A stretch of DNA of 64,000 nucleotides from Cardiobacterium hominis (GCF_900637305.1 NZ_LR134365.1:2100501-2164500), one strand, 5' to 3'; shown: positions 27,908 through 36,956, counted from the first letter of the stretch. Notes: generated by a model not told the origin, from the letters alone. Numbers and translations: made by a program.

Positions 27908-28378
27908 TCAGAAATCGTTGCGGTAGCGGCCGATGGCATTGAGGAACAGGATGAGCATCAGCAGGTTGATGTTGATGGCAAAGTCCGCGCTCTCGTACTG
28001 GTAGTAGAAGTTGAGCGCGCTGGGCAGATAAAGCGAAAGGCCGCCCAGTTGCAGGGCGACGCTTTGCAGGCCAAAGAGGAGGATCAGGGTGATGATGCCG
28101 TTGGCGCGGCAACGGAAGCATTGCACCGCACCATAAATGCCCGCCGCGGCGGTGGCGAGCGCGAGCAGGTTGGCAAAGCCGCTGTAGCCGGTGAGTTTGA
28201 TGACTTTGCAGTATTCCTTGATGTGCGCCAGGTCAATGTGCATGCCGTGCTGTTGGCAGCCCGCACCGGCAAAGGTGGCAACGCCTATCAGGCGCAGCAA
28301 TGTCCAGAGGCTCAGGGTAATGGCAATGGTGGCGAGCAGGCCGGTTTCAAAGGTGAGGGAAATTTGTCTTTTTCTCAT
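27908..28378 (-). CDS. Small hypothetical membrane protein
   Basis: 156 residues from ATG 28378, which overlaps the tsaD stop in ATGA (28375-28378). Four hydrophobic segments are visible: near residues 12-35 ([19 protein letters not shown]), 65-85 ([18 protein letters not shown]), 92-118 ([18 protein letters not shown]) and 135-152 ([14 protein letters not shown]). A loop between the first two has Cys pairs (GCQQHG, EYCKV) and one follows the second (CFRCRANG). No named family recognised. The frame is open upstream inside tsaD, but that part is a shadow of tsaD. Confidence 0.7.
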   Translation of the reverse strand: MRKRQISLTFETGLLATIAITLSLWTLLRLIGVATFAGAGCQQHGMHIDLAHIKEYCKVIKLTGYSGFANLLALATAAAGIYGAVQCFRCRANGIITLILLFGLQSVALQLGGLSLYLPSALNFYYQYESADFAININLLMLILFLNAIGRYRNDF

Positions 28379-29424
28379 GGGGCAACGGGATGCGGTGGCA
28401 GGGTGGCAAGGTCCCAACGTGCCTGGACGGCGATGTCGAGCGGACTGTCGTGGCCGTCGTAACGCTGCGCGGCGGCGAAGGCAATCATCAGGGCGTTGTC
28501 GCCGCAGAGGGCGAGCGGCGGGAAGTACACGCGCCGCCGCTGTTTTTCGGCTTCTTGTTGCAGGGTCTGGCGCAGCAGGCGGTTGGCGCTGACGCCACCG
28601 GCGACGACCAGGTCGCGGTAGCCGGTTTCTTGCCAGGCGCGGCGGCATTTGATGGCCAGTGTTTCGATGACGGCTTGCTGGAAGGCGGCGGCAATGTCGG
28701 CGCGGGTTTGCGTGTCGTTGCCCTGTTTTTCGAGGTGTTCTTCAATGAGCAGGCGCACTTGGGTTTTGAGGCCGCTGAAGCTGAAGTCCATGCCGGGGCG
28801 GTTGGTCATCGGCCGTGGCAGCGGGAAGCGGTTGGCGTCGCCTTGTTCGGCAAGCGCAGCCAGTTCGGGGCCGCCGGGGTAAGGCAGTCCCATCAGTTTG
28901 GCGGTTTTGTCGAAGGCTTCTCCGACAGCGTCGTCCAGCGTTTGCCCCAGCAGGCGGTATTTGCCGGGGGCGTCCACCGCCATCAGTTGGGTATGGCCGC
29001 CGGAGACGAGCAGGGCGACAAACGGCACTTCGGGTTGCGCTTCGGCCAGTAGCGGCGAGAGCAGGTGGCCTTCCATGTGATGAATAGCAATCGCGGGGAT
29101 GCCGAGCGCGTAAGCGAGCGCGCGCGCGTAACCGGCGCCGGTCATCAGTGCGCCGAGCAGGCCGGGGCCGGCGGTGTAGGCGATGAGTTCGATGTCTTGC
29201 AGGGTCTTGTCGGCGCGCTCCAGGGCCTGTTGCAGGACGAGCGGCAGGCGGCGCAGGTGGTCGCGTGCGGCGAGTTCGGGGACAACGCCGCCGTGCTGGC
29301 GGTGCAGTTCGATTTGGGAATAGACTTCGTTGGCGAGGATGCCGTCGGCTTTGCTGTAGAGTGCGACGGCGGTTTCATCGCAGGAGGATTCGATGGCAAG
29401 GATTAGGGGAGCGCGCGTGGTCAT
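28375..29424 (-). CDS. tsaD: tRNA N6-threonylcarbamoyladenosine transferase TsaD
   Basis: 349 residues. The ASKHA ATPase core shows [31 protein letters not shown], the metal-binding [12 protein letters not shown] (HxxxH) and VSGGHTQLM, then [16 protein letters not shown] and [13 protein letters not shown]. With TsaB, TsaC and TsaE it makes t6A37 in ANN-decoding tRNAs. ATG 29424 gives the family start [13 protein letters not shown]; the longer open frame lies across the upstream terminator. tsaE and tsaC are also in this window, but at separate loci. It is followed by a membrane protein gene. Confidence 0.96.
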   Translation of the reverse strand: MTTRAPLILAIESSCDETAVALYSKADGILANEVYSQIELHRQHGGVVPELAARDHLRRLPLVLQQALERADKTLQDIELIAYTAGPGLLGALMTGAGYARALAYALGIPAIAIHHMEGHLLSPLLAEAQPEVPFVALLVSGGHTQLMAVDAPGKYRLLGQTLDDAVGEAFDKTAKLMGLPYPGGPELAALAEQGDANRFPLPRPMTNRPGMDFSFSGLKTQVRLLIEEHLEKQGNDTQTRADIAAAFQQAVIETLAIKCRRAWQETGYRDLVVAGGVSANRLLRQTLQQEAEKQRRRVYFPPLALCGDNALMIAFAAAQRYDGHDSPLDIAVQARWDLATLPPHPVAP

Positions 29425-29449
29425 GGGGCAGATCTTGCGGGAATGAGAA

Positions 29450-29472
29450 AGCCCCGCGCGGGGTGCGGGGCT
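29450..29472 (-). terminator. Terminator of the Roadblock/GTPase operon
   Basis: agccccgc (29450-29457) pairs with gcggggct (29465-29472) around a 7-base loop; on the minus strand it runs into tttct. It lies between the last Roadblock gene and tsaD, so tsaD is transcribed separately. Confidence 0.7.
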
Positions 29473-29494
29473 GTCGGGCGACCAGGCAAGGCGG

Positions 29495-29911
29495 TCATGC
29501 AAGGAGCAGCAGCCGTTTGCCGATTTGGTCGGAGAGTTTGTTGGCGCCGTGCAGGATGTGGGCAAGCATGGCGTTTTGTGTGGACTGGATAAGGAGGATC
29601 AGCGCTTTGTCGTCGGCATGGACGGAGCTGATGTAAACCTTGCCTTTTTCGCTGTCGATGGTGATGGAGCGGGTCGCACCCAGCTCGAATTCTCCGATGA
29701 GCGAGGAACCCAAGGCAAAAAGGGAGCTACCGACGGCTGCAAGGCTGTCCGCGCTGTGCTTGGAACTGTCCGCATGTGCTGCGATTTCAAAGCCGTCCGG
29801 CGTGGCGAGGATTACGTTTTTCACGCCGGGGGTTTCTGCGGCGAAGGTTTCCAGTGCACGGGTGCAGTAGGTAACGAAGCTGCTTTCGCGGTAGTCTTCC
29901 AGTGTTGCCAT
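29495..29911 (-). CDS. Roadblock/LC7 domain protein (MglB-like), downstream copy
   Basis: 138 residues. The Roadblock/LC7 pattern is clear: [20 protein letters not shown], then [20 protein letters not shown] and [20 protein letters not shown], that is strand-helix-strand with an LxxxA/S-rich helix. Such proteins dimerise and act as GTPase-activating or scaffolding partners of MglA-like GTPases. It starts 9 bases after the GTPase gene stops and is followed by a terminator, so it is the last gene of the four-gene unit. Confidence 0.82.
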   Translation of the reverse strand: MATLEDYRESSFVTYCTRALETFAAETPGVKNVILATPDGFEIAAHADSSKHSADSLAAVGSSLFALGSSLIGEFELGATRSITIDSEKGKVYISSVHADDKALILLIQSTQNAMLAHILHGANKLSDQIGKRLLLLA

Positions 29912-29920
29912 GGGCGCTCC

Positions 29921-30454
29921 TTAATTCAGTTCTGCTTCGATGGAAGCTATCAGGGTTTCGACCAGCAATAATACATCATCGCGCTTGCGGGCATCCACTT
30001 CGAAGATGGGGAATTTGAAGTCACGCGCTTCCAGCAGTTTGAAGCCGTCAGCGAGCGTCAGATGTGCGCCATCCACGTCACAGTGGGTGATGCCGACGAC
30101 GATGCTGTTCATGTTGTGGTTATGGAAATAATCTACGTAGTACGGCAGTTCTTTCGCTGCTTTCGGTGAGGAGCCGTCCACGAGGACAATGGCGCCTAGC
30201 GCGCCTTCGGTAACGACGCGCCAGACGAGCTCGAAGCGCTCTTGTCCGGGCGTACCATAGAGGCCGACTTTGGTATCCGGCGGCAAGAGGATTTGCCCGT
30301 AGTCAATGCCGACGGTAGTCAGCAGTTTGTTGTGGGCTTTTTTGTCGCTGTTGGCGACATCGGTCGAGATGACTTCCTTGTCGGACAGCGCCTTGATTGC
30401 CGTGGTTTTTCCGGCGCCCATGCTGCCTGCGAAGATAATTTTGAATTCTTGCAT
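29921..30454 (-). CDS. MglA-like small Ras-family GTPase
   Basis: 177 residues. G1 P-loop GSMGAGKTT at 10-18, switch II GLYGTPGQERF at about 64-74 (G3), and G4 as THCD (normally NKxD/TKxD) near residue 122. This is the bacterial MglA/GTPase group paired with Roadblock proteins. In Myxococcus such a GTPase sets polarity of motility machines; in actinobacterial conservons a similar pair acts with a kinase. Here it sits between Roadblock genes and might act in pilus polarity, which would fit the pilT/pilU genes, but nothing in the sequence proves it. The role is inferred. Confidence 0.82.
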   Translation of the reverse strand: MQEFKIIFAGSMGAGKTTAIKALSDKEVISTDVANSDKKAHNKLLTTVGIDYGQILLPPDTKVGLYGTPGQERFELVWRVVTEGALGAIVLVDGSSPKAAKELPYYVDYFHNHNMNSIVVGITHCDVDGAHLTLADGFKLLEARDFKFPIFEVDARKRDDVLLLVETLIASIEAELN

Positions 30455-30479
30455 GTGAATGGTGTCTGGTTAGGTTTAG

Positions 30480-31484
30480 TTATAGTCCGAGTTTCGCGCG
30501 CAGACGTTGCAGCAGGCTGCGTTTTTGCTCCACTTTTTCTTTCTCTTGTGGCGTAAAAACGCGCTTGACGGGTTCATCAGCGACGAAACTTTCTTGCTCG
30601 ACTTTTTGTACTTGTCCGGCCATTAACGTCGCAAAAAGGAAGCGGCGGATGCGGTCGTAGGAATAGGAGGTTTTTTCAAAAAGGGTGGCGATATTGACCG
30701 GATGCGATTGCGCGCAAGTCGCCAGGCGCAGCGCTTCGGTACGGCCATGTCGTCCCAGGGGCTGCGGGAAACGGATGAGGCGGTAATAAGCGTGGTCGTC
30801 AATATCGTGCCGCCCGTCCATATTCGATTGCCACAGGCTTTCAAACAGCCATAAATCAAATTGCAGTTTGCGTGCGTTATCGGGAATATCGTTATGGTCG
30901 GTTGCAATCCATGTCCAGGAATCAAAGCCGGGGACGGATTCACGCGGGTAATTGATATAAACCAATCCTTCGCGCGGTTTAATCCAGGTGGTGCTTTTAT
31001 CGGAAGTGGCACGAATCACCATGTTATCGCGGCGGCGAATGTGGTCGAGCAATTCGCGGGTATCGGTGCTGCTGACGCTGGAATAAACTGGGCTTGCTGC
31101 TTCTGGCGCGGTTTGACTATTGGTGTGTGCATCTAATATCGGGGTGGTATTGGCACTGCCGAACAGTTTGCCGAGCCAGTAACTGTTATCGGCCTGCTCT
31201 GCTTCACGCAAGTCAAGCGCCGGATAACTGTGGTTTTTTGCCTGATTTGCGCCATCATCGCTATTAAAAGCGCAAACAATCGGGCAATTAACCAGCGAGA
31301 TGTATTTCTGGATTTGCGGCGTGGATAAAAAGCTGGCATTGATGACAACGCCATTCAAGCCTTTATGATTGGCAGCAACCCACGTAATATCCGGATGGTC
31401 GGGGGTACTGTTGATGATTTTCTTGATGCGGTTTTCTGATTCCGGAGAGAATCCGAGCAGACAAATACTGTGATTATCCGGCAT
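30480..31484 (-). CDS. Unknown protein of the Roadblock/GTPase operon
   Basis: 334 residues, no family I can name. The N-terminal 110 residues alternate strands and helices like a degenerate receiver or Rossmann domain (ICLLGFSPESENRIKKII, then GVVINASFLSTPQIQKYI and CPIVCAFNSDDG). The middle is aromatic-rich (SWTWIATDHNDIP, LQFDLWLFESLW). The C-terminal 70 residues (VNIATLFEKTSYSYDRIRRF, LFATLMAGQVQKVE) resemble a winged-helix, followed by a basic tail. It lies between an upstream Roadblock gene (79 bases) and the GTPase gene (25 bases), so it is probably a partner or effector. It is slightly less GC-rich than the core. Confidence 0.65.
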   Translation of the reverse strand: MPDNHSICLLGFSPESENRIKKIINSTPDHPDITWVAANHKGLNGVVINASFLSTPQIQKYISLVNCPIVCAFNSDDGANQAKNHSYPALDLREAEQADNSYWLGKLFGSANTTPILDAHTNSQTAPEAASPVYSSVSSTDTRELLDHIRRRDNMVIRATSDKSTTWIKPREGLVYINYPRESVPGFDSWTWIATDHNDIPDNARKLQFDLWLFESLWQSNMDGRHDIDDHAYYRLIRFPQPLGRHGRTEALRLATCAQSHPVNIATLFEKTSYSYDRIRRFLFATLMAGQVQKVEQESFVADEPVKRVFTPQEKEKVEQKRSLLQRLRAKLGL

Positions 31485-31563
31485 AACGAGGTTTTCCGTT
31501 TACAATAAATAAAAATTGCGCCCCCTATTTGGGGATAGGGAGCGCACGAGATCAGTCCTTGGA

Positions 31564-31920
31564 TCAGGAGAAATCAAGCTCTTTCTCGAAAGCGCGCAAT
31601 TCGTGGCGAGCCATGGCGAGGTTGGAACGTGAACGATCCAGAACGAGATAGAGGAACAATTTTTCGTTGCGCTCCAGCGGACGAATGAGGTGATAGCCTT
31701 TGCCCAAAGTGATGAGGATATCTTCAATGCTGTCGTTCAGTGACAGGGATTTGGAAACGCGACGCTTGGCATTGAGGACTTCGGTATTACCGGCGGCAGC
31801 GAGTTCGAGGTCAAGACCTGAACCTTCGGTAGCGAGTGCCAGACCGCTATCAGCATCAACCAGTGCGGCAGCTTTGAAACCATCAATGTCTTGCAGACTG
31901 CTAAGATCAATTTTAGCCAT
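31564..31920 (-). CDS. Roadblock/LC7 domain protein, upstream copy
   Basis: 118 residues: [20 protein letters not shown], an Ala/Leu helix ([19 protein letters not shown]), and [19 protein letters not shown], then [20 protein letters not shown]. This strand-helix-strand order is the Roadblock/LC7 fold. It shares little direct identity with the 29495-29911 protein, suggesting two different partners for the same GTPase. The ATG at 31920 has GGAG 9 bases upstream; it heads the four-gene operon and is divergent from tsaE. Confidence 0.75.
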   Translation of the reverse strand: MAKIDLSSLQDIDGFKAAALVDADSGLALATEGSGLDLELAAAGNTEVLNAKRRVSKSLSLNDSIEDILITLGKGYHLIRPLERNEKLFLYLVLDRSRSNLAMARHELRAFEKELDFS

Positions 31921-32121
31921 GTAGATTTACTCCAAGTGATATAACTATTTTGCATAACGCCCAAGGCATGAGGCATTATGCCTCGCCCGTACCCATCGCT
32001 GAAAAACGATGAACAACAAAATATTACCACAGAATTTCCGCCATTGTCGCGCGCAATTTTGCCAGCGGCGCGGATTGCTGCTGTAATGACGCCCTCTTTC
32101 TTAATGATTCGGGAGTGCCGG

Positions 32122-32538
32122 ATGGAGCGAATTTTTGACATCACCACCTGGGAAGCGCTGGATGCGGCAGTCGCAGCATTGCGGCAATGTGCTGATAAAA
32201 AAGTCTATTATCTGGAAGGGACGCTGGGGGCGGGCAAAACGACTTTCGTGCAGCACTGGCTGCGGCAGGCGGGTTATAGCGGTGTGGTGCAAAGCCCTAC
32301 CTATGCCCTTATGAATGAATATTATATAGGGCAACAGACTGTTATCCATGCAGATTTGTACCGTTTGGCGGCGCCGGACGAGCTTTTGTATCTCGATGTG
32401 CGCGACTGGAGCGAGCGTGCCACGCATATTTTCATCGAATGGGCACAAAACGGCGGTGATTACCTGCCCGCGGCTGACGTTTTCTGTCAGTTTGCCTTGC
32501 GCGACGGCAGGCGCTATTTGTCGGTTGCCGCCGCGTAA
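32122..32538 (+). CDS. tsaE: tRNA t6A synthesis ATPase TsaE
   Basis: 138 residues. The P-loop GTLGAGKTTFVQHWL and the downstream VVQSPTYALMNEY, HADLYRLAAPDELLYL and FIEWAQNGGDYLP are TsaE signatures. It hydrolyses ATP to regenerate the TsaBD complex during t6A synthesis. I place the start at ATG 32122, which has GGGAG 6 bases upstream; the frame is open to 31978, but those codons are an AT-rich leader. It is followed 30 bases later by the amidase gene, the same tsaE-amiC order as in many gammaproteobacteria. Confidence 0.92.
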   Translation: MERIFDITTWEALDAAVAALRQCADKKVYYLEGTLGAGKTTFVQHWLRQAGYSGVVQSPTYALMNEYYIGQQTVIHADLYRLAAPDELLYLDVRDWSERATHIFIEWAQNGGDYLPAADVFCQFALRDGRRYLSVAAA

Positions 32539-32567
32539 ATTGCGCTTCCCCCAGCAAGACAGGCATA

Positions 32568-34136
32568 ATGCAATCTTTCTACAAATTCAAAGGGAAACCC
32601 GTGCTGCGAACCGCAATACAGATGCTCTACGGCTGGCGCAAATTGCTGCTGATGCTTCTCTGCCTGTGCTTTGGCGCGCAGGCGCTGGCGGTAACCTTGC
32701 AAGACGTGCGTTATAACCGCCTGCCGGACAAAACCCAGCTCGTCCTCGACCTTGACCGCCCCACCGTCTTCCGCCAGTTCAGCCTCGCCGGACCGCCGCG
32801 CATCGTGCTGGATCTGCCCGATGCCGCACGCAGCGGCCGCGCCGGTCTGACCCTGAATACCGGTGCGGTGAGCAGTATCCGTACCGGCTTTAGCAACGAA
32901 ACCACCCTGCGCGTTGTCATCGACCTGCTTTATCCCGCCAAGGCCAACATTTACACCATGCCGCCGGAAAACGGGCGCGGCAACCGCATCGTCATTGATA
33001 TCTACGACAACCTTGCCGAACAGGCGCTGACCCTCGAATCGCTGGAAGAAGCGCAGCCGCCCTACGTCGTCTTCGCAGGCGAAGCGCTGGAAAACGGGCG
33101 CGACAACGGCGGCATCAGCATCGCCAGCCCACCGGGTTCAATGCCGCTGCCGCAAAATCCGCCGCCTGTCGCCAGCACAGGCTATCCCAACGGCAACCTG
33201 CCACGCACCAGCACCGCGCCGCCGCCCTTTATGCAAACCGCGCCGTTGCCGCAAACGGCGCCGCGTCCACAGCCGAACATCGTCGCTGTCACCCCGCCGC
33301 CGCGACCGGCTCCGAACGTCAGACCCATCCCGGCGCCGACGACCGTTACCGTTGAGCGCGACATCTCATCCACCGGCAGAATCGAAAAACAGAACAAAAT
33401 CCTCACGCCGACCGCCATCTCCAAGCGCACCATTGTGGTTGCCATCGACCCTGGCCACGGCGGCAAAGACACCGGCGCGGTCAACCCGAATACCGGCCTG
33501 CGCGAAAAAGACGTCGTCCTGCAAATCGCGCACCGCCTGAAAAAACAGCTCAACAGCAGAAAAGGCTTCAGCGCCTTCCTCACCCGCGACGGCGACACCT
33601 ACATCCCGCTGCAAGAGCGCCCGGCGAGCGCACGGCGGCGCGGCGCGGACATCTTCGTCTCCATCCACGCCGACTCCGCCGAAAGCGACCAACCCAGTGG
33701 CGCCTCCGTCTTCATCCTCTCCACCAAAGGCGCGAATACCCAGCTCGGCAAATACCTCGAACGCACCGAAAACACCGTGGACCAGCGCTGGGGCGTGGAC
33801 GTCAGCAAATACGACAACGACGTGCAGCAGGCGCTACTCAGCATCCAGCAAGAAGCAACCATCGAAGCCAGTCATGCGCTTGCCAGCCGCACCCTGAACG
33901 AACTTGCCCGCTTGGGCAACATCCACGGCAAGCGCGTCAACAGCGCCAACTTCGTCGTGCTGCGCTCGCTCGCCGTACCCTCCATGCTGGTTGAAACTGC
34001 CTTCATCTCCAACCCCAATGAAGCGCGCAAACTCGCCTCGCCCGACTACCAGGAACAACTGGCGCGCGGCATCGCAAACGGCATCGCCCGCTACTTTGAA
34101 GAACACCTGCCGCAGCACATGCTGCTCGGCAAATGA
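32568..34136 (+). CDS. amiC: N-acetylmuramoyl-L-alanine amidase with AMIN domain (AmiC/AmiB type)
   Basis: 522 residues from ATG 32568. A GTG at 32601, preceded by AAAGGGAAA, would give a cleaner signal peptide (LLLMLLCLCFGAQALA) and may be the real start. An AMIN domain follows (LQDVRYNRLPDKTQLVLDLD ... VVIDLLYPAK), then a roughly 130-residue proline-rich linker, and a C-terminal Amidase_3 zinc domain: IDPGHGGKDTGA, LREKDVVLQIA, FVSIHADSAE and MLVETAFISNPNEA. It splits peptidoglycan cross-wall stems during daughter-cell separation in the periplasm; septal targeting is through the AMIN domain. Confidence 0.93.
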   Translation: MQSFYKFKGKPVLRTAIQMLYGWRKLLLMLLCLCFGAQALAVTLQDVRYNRLPDKTQLVLDLDRPTVFRQFSLAGPPRIVLDLPDAARSGRAGLTLNTGAVSSIRTGFSNETTLRVVIDLLYPAKANIYTMPPENGRGNRIVIDIYDNLAEQALTLESLEEAQPPYVVFAGEALENGRDNGGISIASPPGSMPLPQNPPPVASTGYPNGNLPRTSTAPPPFMQTAPLPQTAPRPQPNIVAVTPPPRPAPNVRPIPAPTTVTVERDISSTGRIEKQNKILTPTAISKRTIVVAIDPGHGGKDTGAVNPNTGLREKDVVLQIAHRLKKQLNSRKGFSAFLTRDGDTYIPLQERPASARRRGADIFVSIHADSAESDQPSGASVFILSTKGANTQLGKYLERTENTVDQRWGVDVSKYDNDVQQALLSIQQEATIEASHALASRTLNELARLGNIHGKRVNSANFVVLRSLAVPSMLVETAFISNPNEARKLASPDYQEQLARGIANGIARYFEEHLPQHMLLGK

Positions 34137-34146
34137 GGGTGCGCGC

Positions 34147-34686
34147 ATGACCGCCGGACGCAAAATCGTACTGATTGGCCCGATGGGCGCGGGCAAAACC
34201 TCGCTCGGCCGCCGCCTTGCCACCCGCCTGCGCTGGGAATTCACCGACACCGACCACGCCCTGTGCGCGCGCACCGGAGTGGACATCCCGACCATCTTCG
34301 CCGCCGAAGGCGAAGCGGGCTTTCGCAAACGCGAGCACGACGTGCTGGCGGACATCCTCGCCGAACCGCGCGACATGGTCGTCGCCTGCGGTGGCGGCAT
34401 CGTTCTCAAAGCCGAAAACCGCCGCCTCATCGCCGGACAATTCCTCGTCGTCTTCCTCGACGTCTCCGTGCGCCGGCAAATCCTGCGCATCGGTCGCGAC
34501 CGCAACCGCCCGCTCGTCCAAGAAGCCGAAAACCTGCAAGCCAAACTGGAGCAACTGCGCGACGAACGCCTCGGTCTCTACGAAGGCCTGGCGGACATCC
34601 GCGTCGATACCGACAACAACCACTTCACCAACTCCTTCAAAAAACTGCTGCACGACGTGGAAAACCGCCTGCGGCGCGAGAAATAG
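34147..34686 (+). CDS. aroK: Shikimate kinase
   Basis: 179 residues. The P-loop is LIGPMGAGKTSLGRRLA, followed by the shikimate-binding DTDHAL (D-x-D), FRKREHDVL (RxxE) and ACGGGIVLKAENRRLI (GGG), with a lid Arg in RDRNRPLV. It phosphorylates shikimate in aromatic amino acid synthesis. It begins 10 bases after the amidase stop, so it belongs to the tsaE-amidase-aroK run. A terminator follows. The partner aroB, usual in enterics, is not adjacent. Confidence 0.95.
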   Translation: MTAGRKIVLIGPMGAGKTSLGRRLATRLRWEFTDTDHALCARTGVDIPTIFAAEGEAGFRKREHDVLADILAEPRDMVVACGGGIVLKAENRRLIAGQFLVVFLDVSVRRQILRIGRDRNRPLVQEAENLQAKLEQLRDERLGLYEGLADIRVDTDNNHFTNSFKKLLHDVENRLRREK

Positions 34687-34712
34687 CGCGGCGCGGCGCT
34701 TCCGTGCCAAAA

Positions 34713-34737
34713 GAAACCCCGCTGTGGCGGGGTTTTT
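34713..34737. terminator. Terminator after aroK, shared with the opposite gene
   Basis: aaccccgc / gcggggtt pair (34715-34722, 34727-34734) around tgtg, followed by ttt on the plus strand and preceded by aa on the minus strand side. It lies between two converging genes. Confidence 0.82.
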
Positions 34738-34782
34738 GATGGGTGCGAAGAATGCCTTGCGTGCGGCGAAATACTGGGGTGC

Positions 34783-35370
34783 TTACAGCGCCACCCCGTC
34801 TTCCTGCATCTTGCCGAGCAGGGCGGCGAGGCGTTTTTGCGGATCAAGCAGCGGGTCGCGGAGGTGCGCCAGCATCGCCTCCGCCGATTGCGCGACGGCT
34901 TCCGGCGTTGCCTGTACCGCACCGTGGAAGATAAACGGCGGCAGGAAGGTGGTTTGCAGCAGATGCGCGGTTTGTTGCAGCGGTTTCAGGAACTCGCTCA
35001 TCGAGAAGCGGTTGTAGCCGCCCGCCTGGTAGGAGTCCGCCGGGCCGCCGGTGGAGATGAGCGACAGCCATTCTTTGCCGGCAAGCGCGTTGCCGCCCGC
35101 GCCGTACGCCCAGCCGTAGGTGAGGACATCGTCCAGCCATTGTTTCATCAAGGGCGGCGTGCTGTACCAGTAAAAGGGATGCTCGAAGACGAGGCGGTCG
35201 TGCGCGAGCAGCGCGGCCTGTTCGGCGGCAACGTCTATTTTGCCGTCCGGATAGCGCGCGTAGAGGTCGCGCAGGGTGATGTCCGCTTCTTGCGCGAGGC
35301 GCTGCGCCCAACTGCGGTGCACGGTGGATTTGTCGAGGTGCGGATGAAAGAGATTGACGAGGGTTTTCAT
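34783..35370 (-). CDS. KefF/MdaB-type NAD(P)H:quinone oxidoreductase
   Basis: 195 residues, flavodoxin-like fold of the NQO2/KefF group: KTLVNLFHPHLDKST at the start, LLAHDRLVFEHPFYWYSTPP in the middle (the HPFYWYs.P flavin loop) and LMKQWLDDVLTYGWAYG with GKEWLSLISTGGP. It reduces quinones or similar acceptors with two electrons, in the cytosol. ATG 35370 has GGAG 7 bases upstream. It is divergent from a LysR regulator with a 96-base gap, the usual set-up for LysR control of its neighbour. KefC, the partner of true KefF, is not nearby. Confidence 0.87.
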   Translation of the reverse strand: MKTLVNLFHPHLDKSTVHRSWAQRLAQEADITLRDLYARYPDGKIDVAAEQAALLAHDRLVFEHPFYWYSTPPLMKQWLDDVLTYGWAYGAGGNALAGKEWLSLISTGGPADSYQAGGYNRFSMSEFLKPLQQTAHLLQTTFLPPFIFHGAVQATPEAVAQSAEAMLAHLRDPLLDPQKRLAALLGKMQEDGVAL

Positions 35371-35466
35371 GTTTGGCTCCGTGAGGGGGTTAAGCACATC
35401 TTAGGCGGCGCGATGCGCTAGCATAAGCCCCGTTTTGTTGTATGCCTTGTTGCCGGAGAGCCATCA

Positions 35467-36354
35467 ATGCGAGCAGGTGATTTTGCGGATTTTGCGATTT
35501 TTGTGGCGATTGCCGAGGAAGGCAGTTTGCGTGCGGCGGCGGCGCGCCTCGATTTGCGGCCGTCCACGGTATCGCACGGGCTGCGCGCGCTGGAAGCGCG
35601 GCTCGGTGTGCGCCTTTTCCACCGCACGACGCGCAGTGTGGCGCTGACTGAGGCGGGGCAAGCGCTGCTCGCGCGGATTGCGCCGGCGCTTTCGACGCTG
35701 GAGGCGGCGGATGAGGCGGTCAATGATTTCCGCGCACATCCGACGGGGCAGGTGCGGCTTTCTGTGCCGCGCGGCATTGCGTCGTGTGTGTTGTTGCCGA
35801 AGCTGCGCGCTTTTGCCGAACGCTTCCCCGATGTGCGGCTGGATATTGCCGCCGAGAATGGCTTTGTCGATATCGTCAGCGCCGGTTTTGATGTGGGGGT
35901 GCGTCTGGGCGAGAGTGTGGCGCGCGATATGGTCGCGCTGCGCATCACCCCGCCGGTTCAGGCGGTGATTGTCGCCGCGCCGGATTATTTGGCGCGCTGT
36001 CCGGCGCCGCAGTCACCGCAGGATTTGGCCGGGCATCGCTGTATTGGTTTTCGTCAGTTGGGCGGCGGCAGGCTGTACCGCTGGGAGTTTGTGCGCGACG
36101 GGCAGGCGTTTGAGCAGGCGGTGTCCAGCGCGCTGGTGTTGGACGATCCGGAGCTGATGCTGGATGCGGCGATGCGCGGCTTGGGGCTGGCCTATGCGCT
36201 GGATGTGTTCTGCCGCGCTGCGCTCACAGACGGGCGGTTGCTGCCGGTGCTGGAGGGCTGGCTGCCGCGCTATGACGGTTTCTTTTTGTATTATCCGAAC
36301 CGGCAGGTGTCGGCCGCGCTGCGGGCGTTGTGCGAGGTGCTGCGGGAGGGGTAA
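35467..36354 (+). CDS. LysR family transcriptional regulator
   Basis: 295 residues. The N-terminal winged-helix is typical: FADFAIFVAIAEEGSLRAAA, ARLDLRPSTVSHGLRALEAR and GVRLFHRTTRSVALTEAG. A substrate-binding domain follows (DIVSAGFDVGVRLGESV, ALRITPPVQAVIVAAPDYL). This sub-group resembles regulators such as DmlR/AaeR that control a divergently transcribed enzyme. The neighbouring quinone-reductase-like gene is the most likely target; the inducer is unknown. It ends 9 bases before purE on the opposite strand. Confidence 0.9.
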   Translation: MRAGDFADFAIFVAIAEEGSLRAAAARLDLRPSTVSHGLRALEARLGVRLFHRTTRSVALTEAGQALLARIAPALSTLEAADEAVNDFRAHPTGQVRLSVPRGIASCVLLPKLRAFAERFPDVRLDIAAENGFVDIVSAGFDVGVRLGESVARDMVALRITPPVQAVIVAAPDYLARCPAPQSPQDLAGHRCIGFRQLGGGRLYRWEFVRDGQAFEQAVSSALVLDDPELMLDAAMRGLGLAYALDVFCRAALTDGRLLPVLEGWLPRYDGFFLYYPNRQVSAALRALCEVLREG

Positions 36355-36363
36355 GGCGCGGTG

Positions 36364-36870
36364 TTAGCGGTAGTCGCAGGGGTATTCGTTTTTCAGCGCG
36401 TCTGCTTTGTCGAGTACGCTTTGCCGCATTTCGTCCTGGTAGGCGGCGAGGCGGTTGCGCAGGGTTTCGTCGCTGGCGCCGAGGATGCGCAGCGCGAGCA
36501 GAGCGGCGTTTTTCGCGCCATCGAGGGCGACAGTGGCGACCGGCACGCCCGCCGGCATTTGCAGGATGGAGAGGACGCTGTCCCAGCCGTCAATGGAGTT
36601 GCTGGAGTGGATGGGGACGCCGATGACCGGCAGCGGGGTGACGGCGGCAATCATCCCCGGCAGGTGGGCGGCGCCGCCCGCACCGGCGATGATGACGCGC
36701 AGGCCGCGCGCGGTGGCGGTTTTGCCGTAGTCCAGGAGGCGCTCCGGGGTGCGGTGCGCCGAGACGATGGTGACTTCGTGCGCGATGTGGAATTGGGCGC
36801 AGGTTTGTGCAGCCTCGCGCATGATGCGCAGGTCGCTGTCGCTGCCCATGATGATGCCGATTTTGTGCAT
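36364..36870 (-). CDS. purE: N5-carboxyaminoimidazole ribonucleotide mutase PurE
   Basis: 168 residues, class I PurE: IGIIMGSDSDLRIMREA, VTIVSAHRTPERLLDYG, IAGAGGAAHLPGMIAAVTPL and MPAGVPVATVALDGAKNAAL, with the SAHR and GGAAHLP catalytic loops. It converts N5-CAIR from PurK to CAIR in purine synthesis. ATG 36870 gives the family start MHKIGIIMGSDSD; there is no clear Shine-Dalgarno. purK lies upstream with an 86-base gap occupied by a repeat fragment. Confidence 0.95.
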   Translation of the reverse strand: MHKIGIIMGSDSDLRIMREAAQTCAQFHIAHEVTIVSAHRTPERLLDYGKTATARGLRVIIAGAGGAAHLPGMIAAVTPLPVIGVPIHSSNSIDGWDSVLSILQMPAGVPVATVALDGAKNAALLALRILGASDETLRNRLAAYQDEMRQSVLDKADALKNEYPCDYR

Positions 36871-36895
36871 GGTGTGTTGTGTCGGGTTGGTTTGG

Positions 36896-36950
36896 CTTAG
36901 GGCGTGTTGATAATTGAAAAGTCCCCCTCCCCCGCAGGGCGAAGGAGGGA
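36896..36950. repeat. Left-end fragment of the CTAG/TTAG-type element between purK and purE
   Basis: ttagggcgtgttgataattg (36897-36916) matches the left end of the elements at 26577 and 41271. It is followed by a C-rich hairpin (ccccctcccccgcagggcgaaggaggg). No right end is seen, so it is a truncated copy inside the purK-purE unit. Confidence 0.65.
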
Positions 36951-36956
36951 TTGGCT

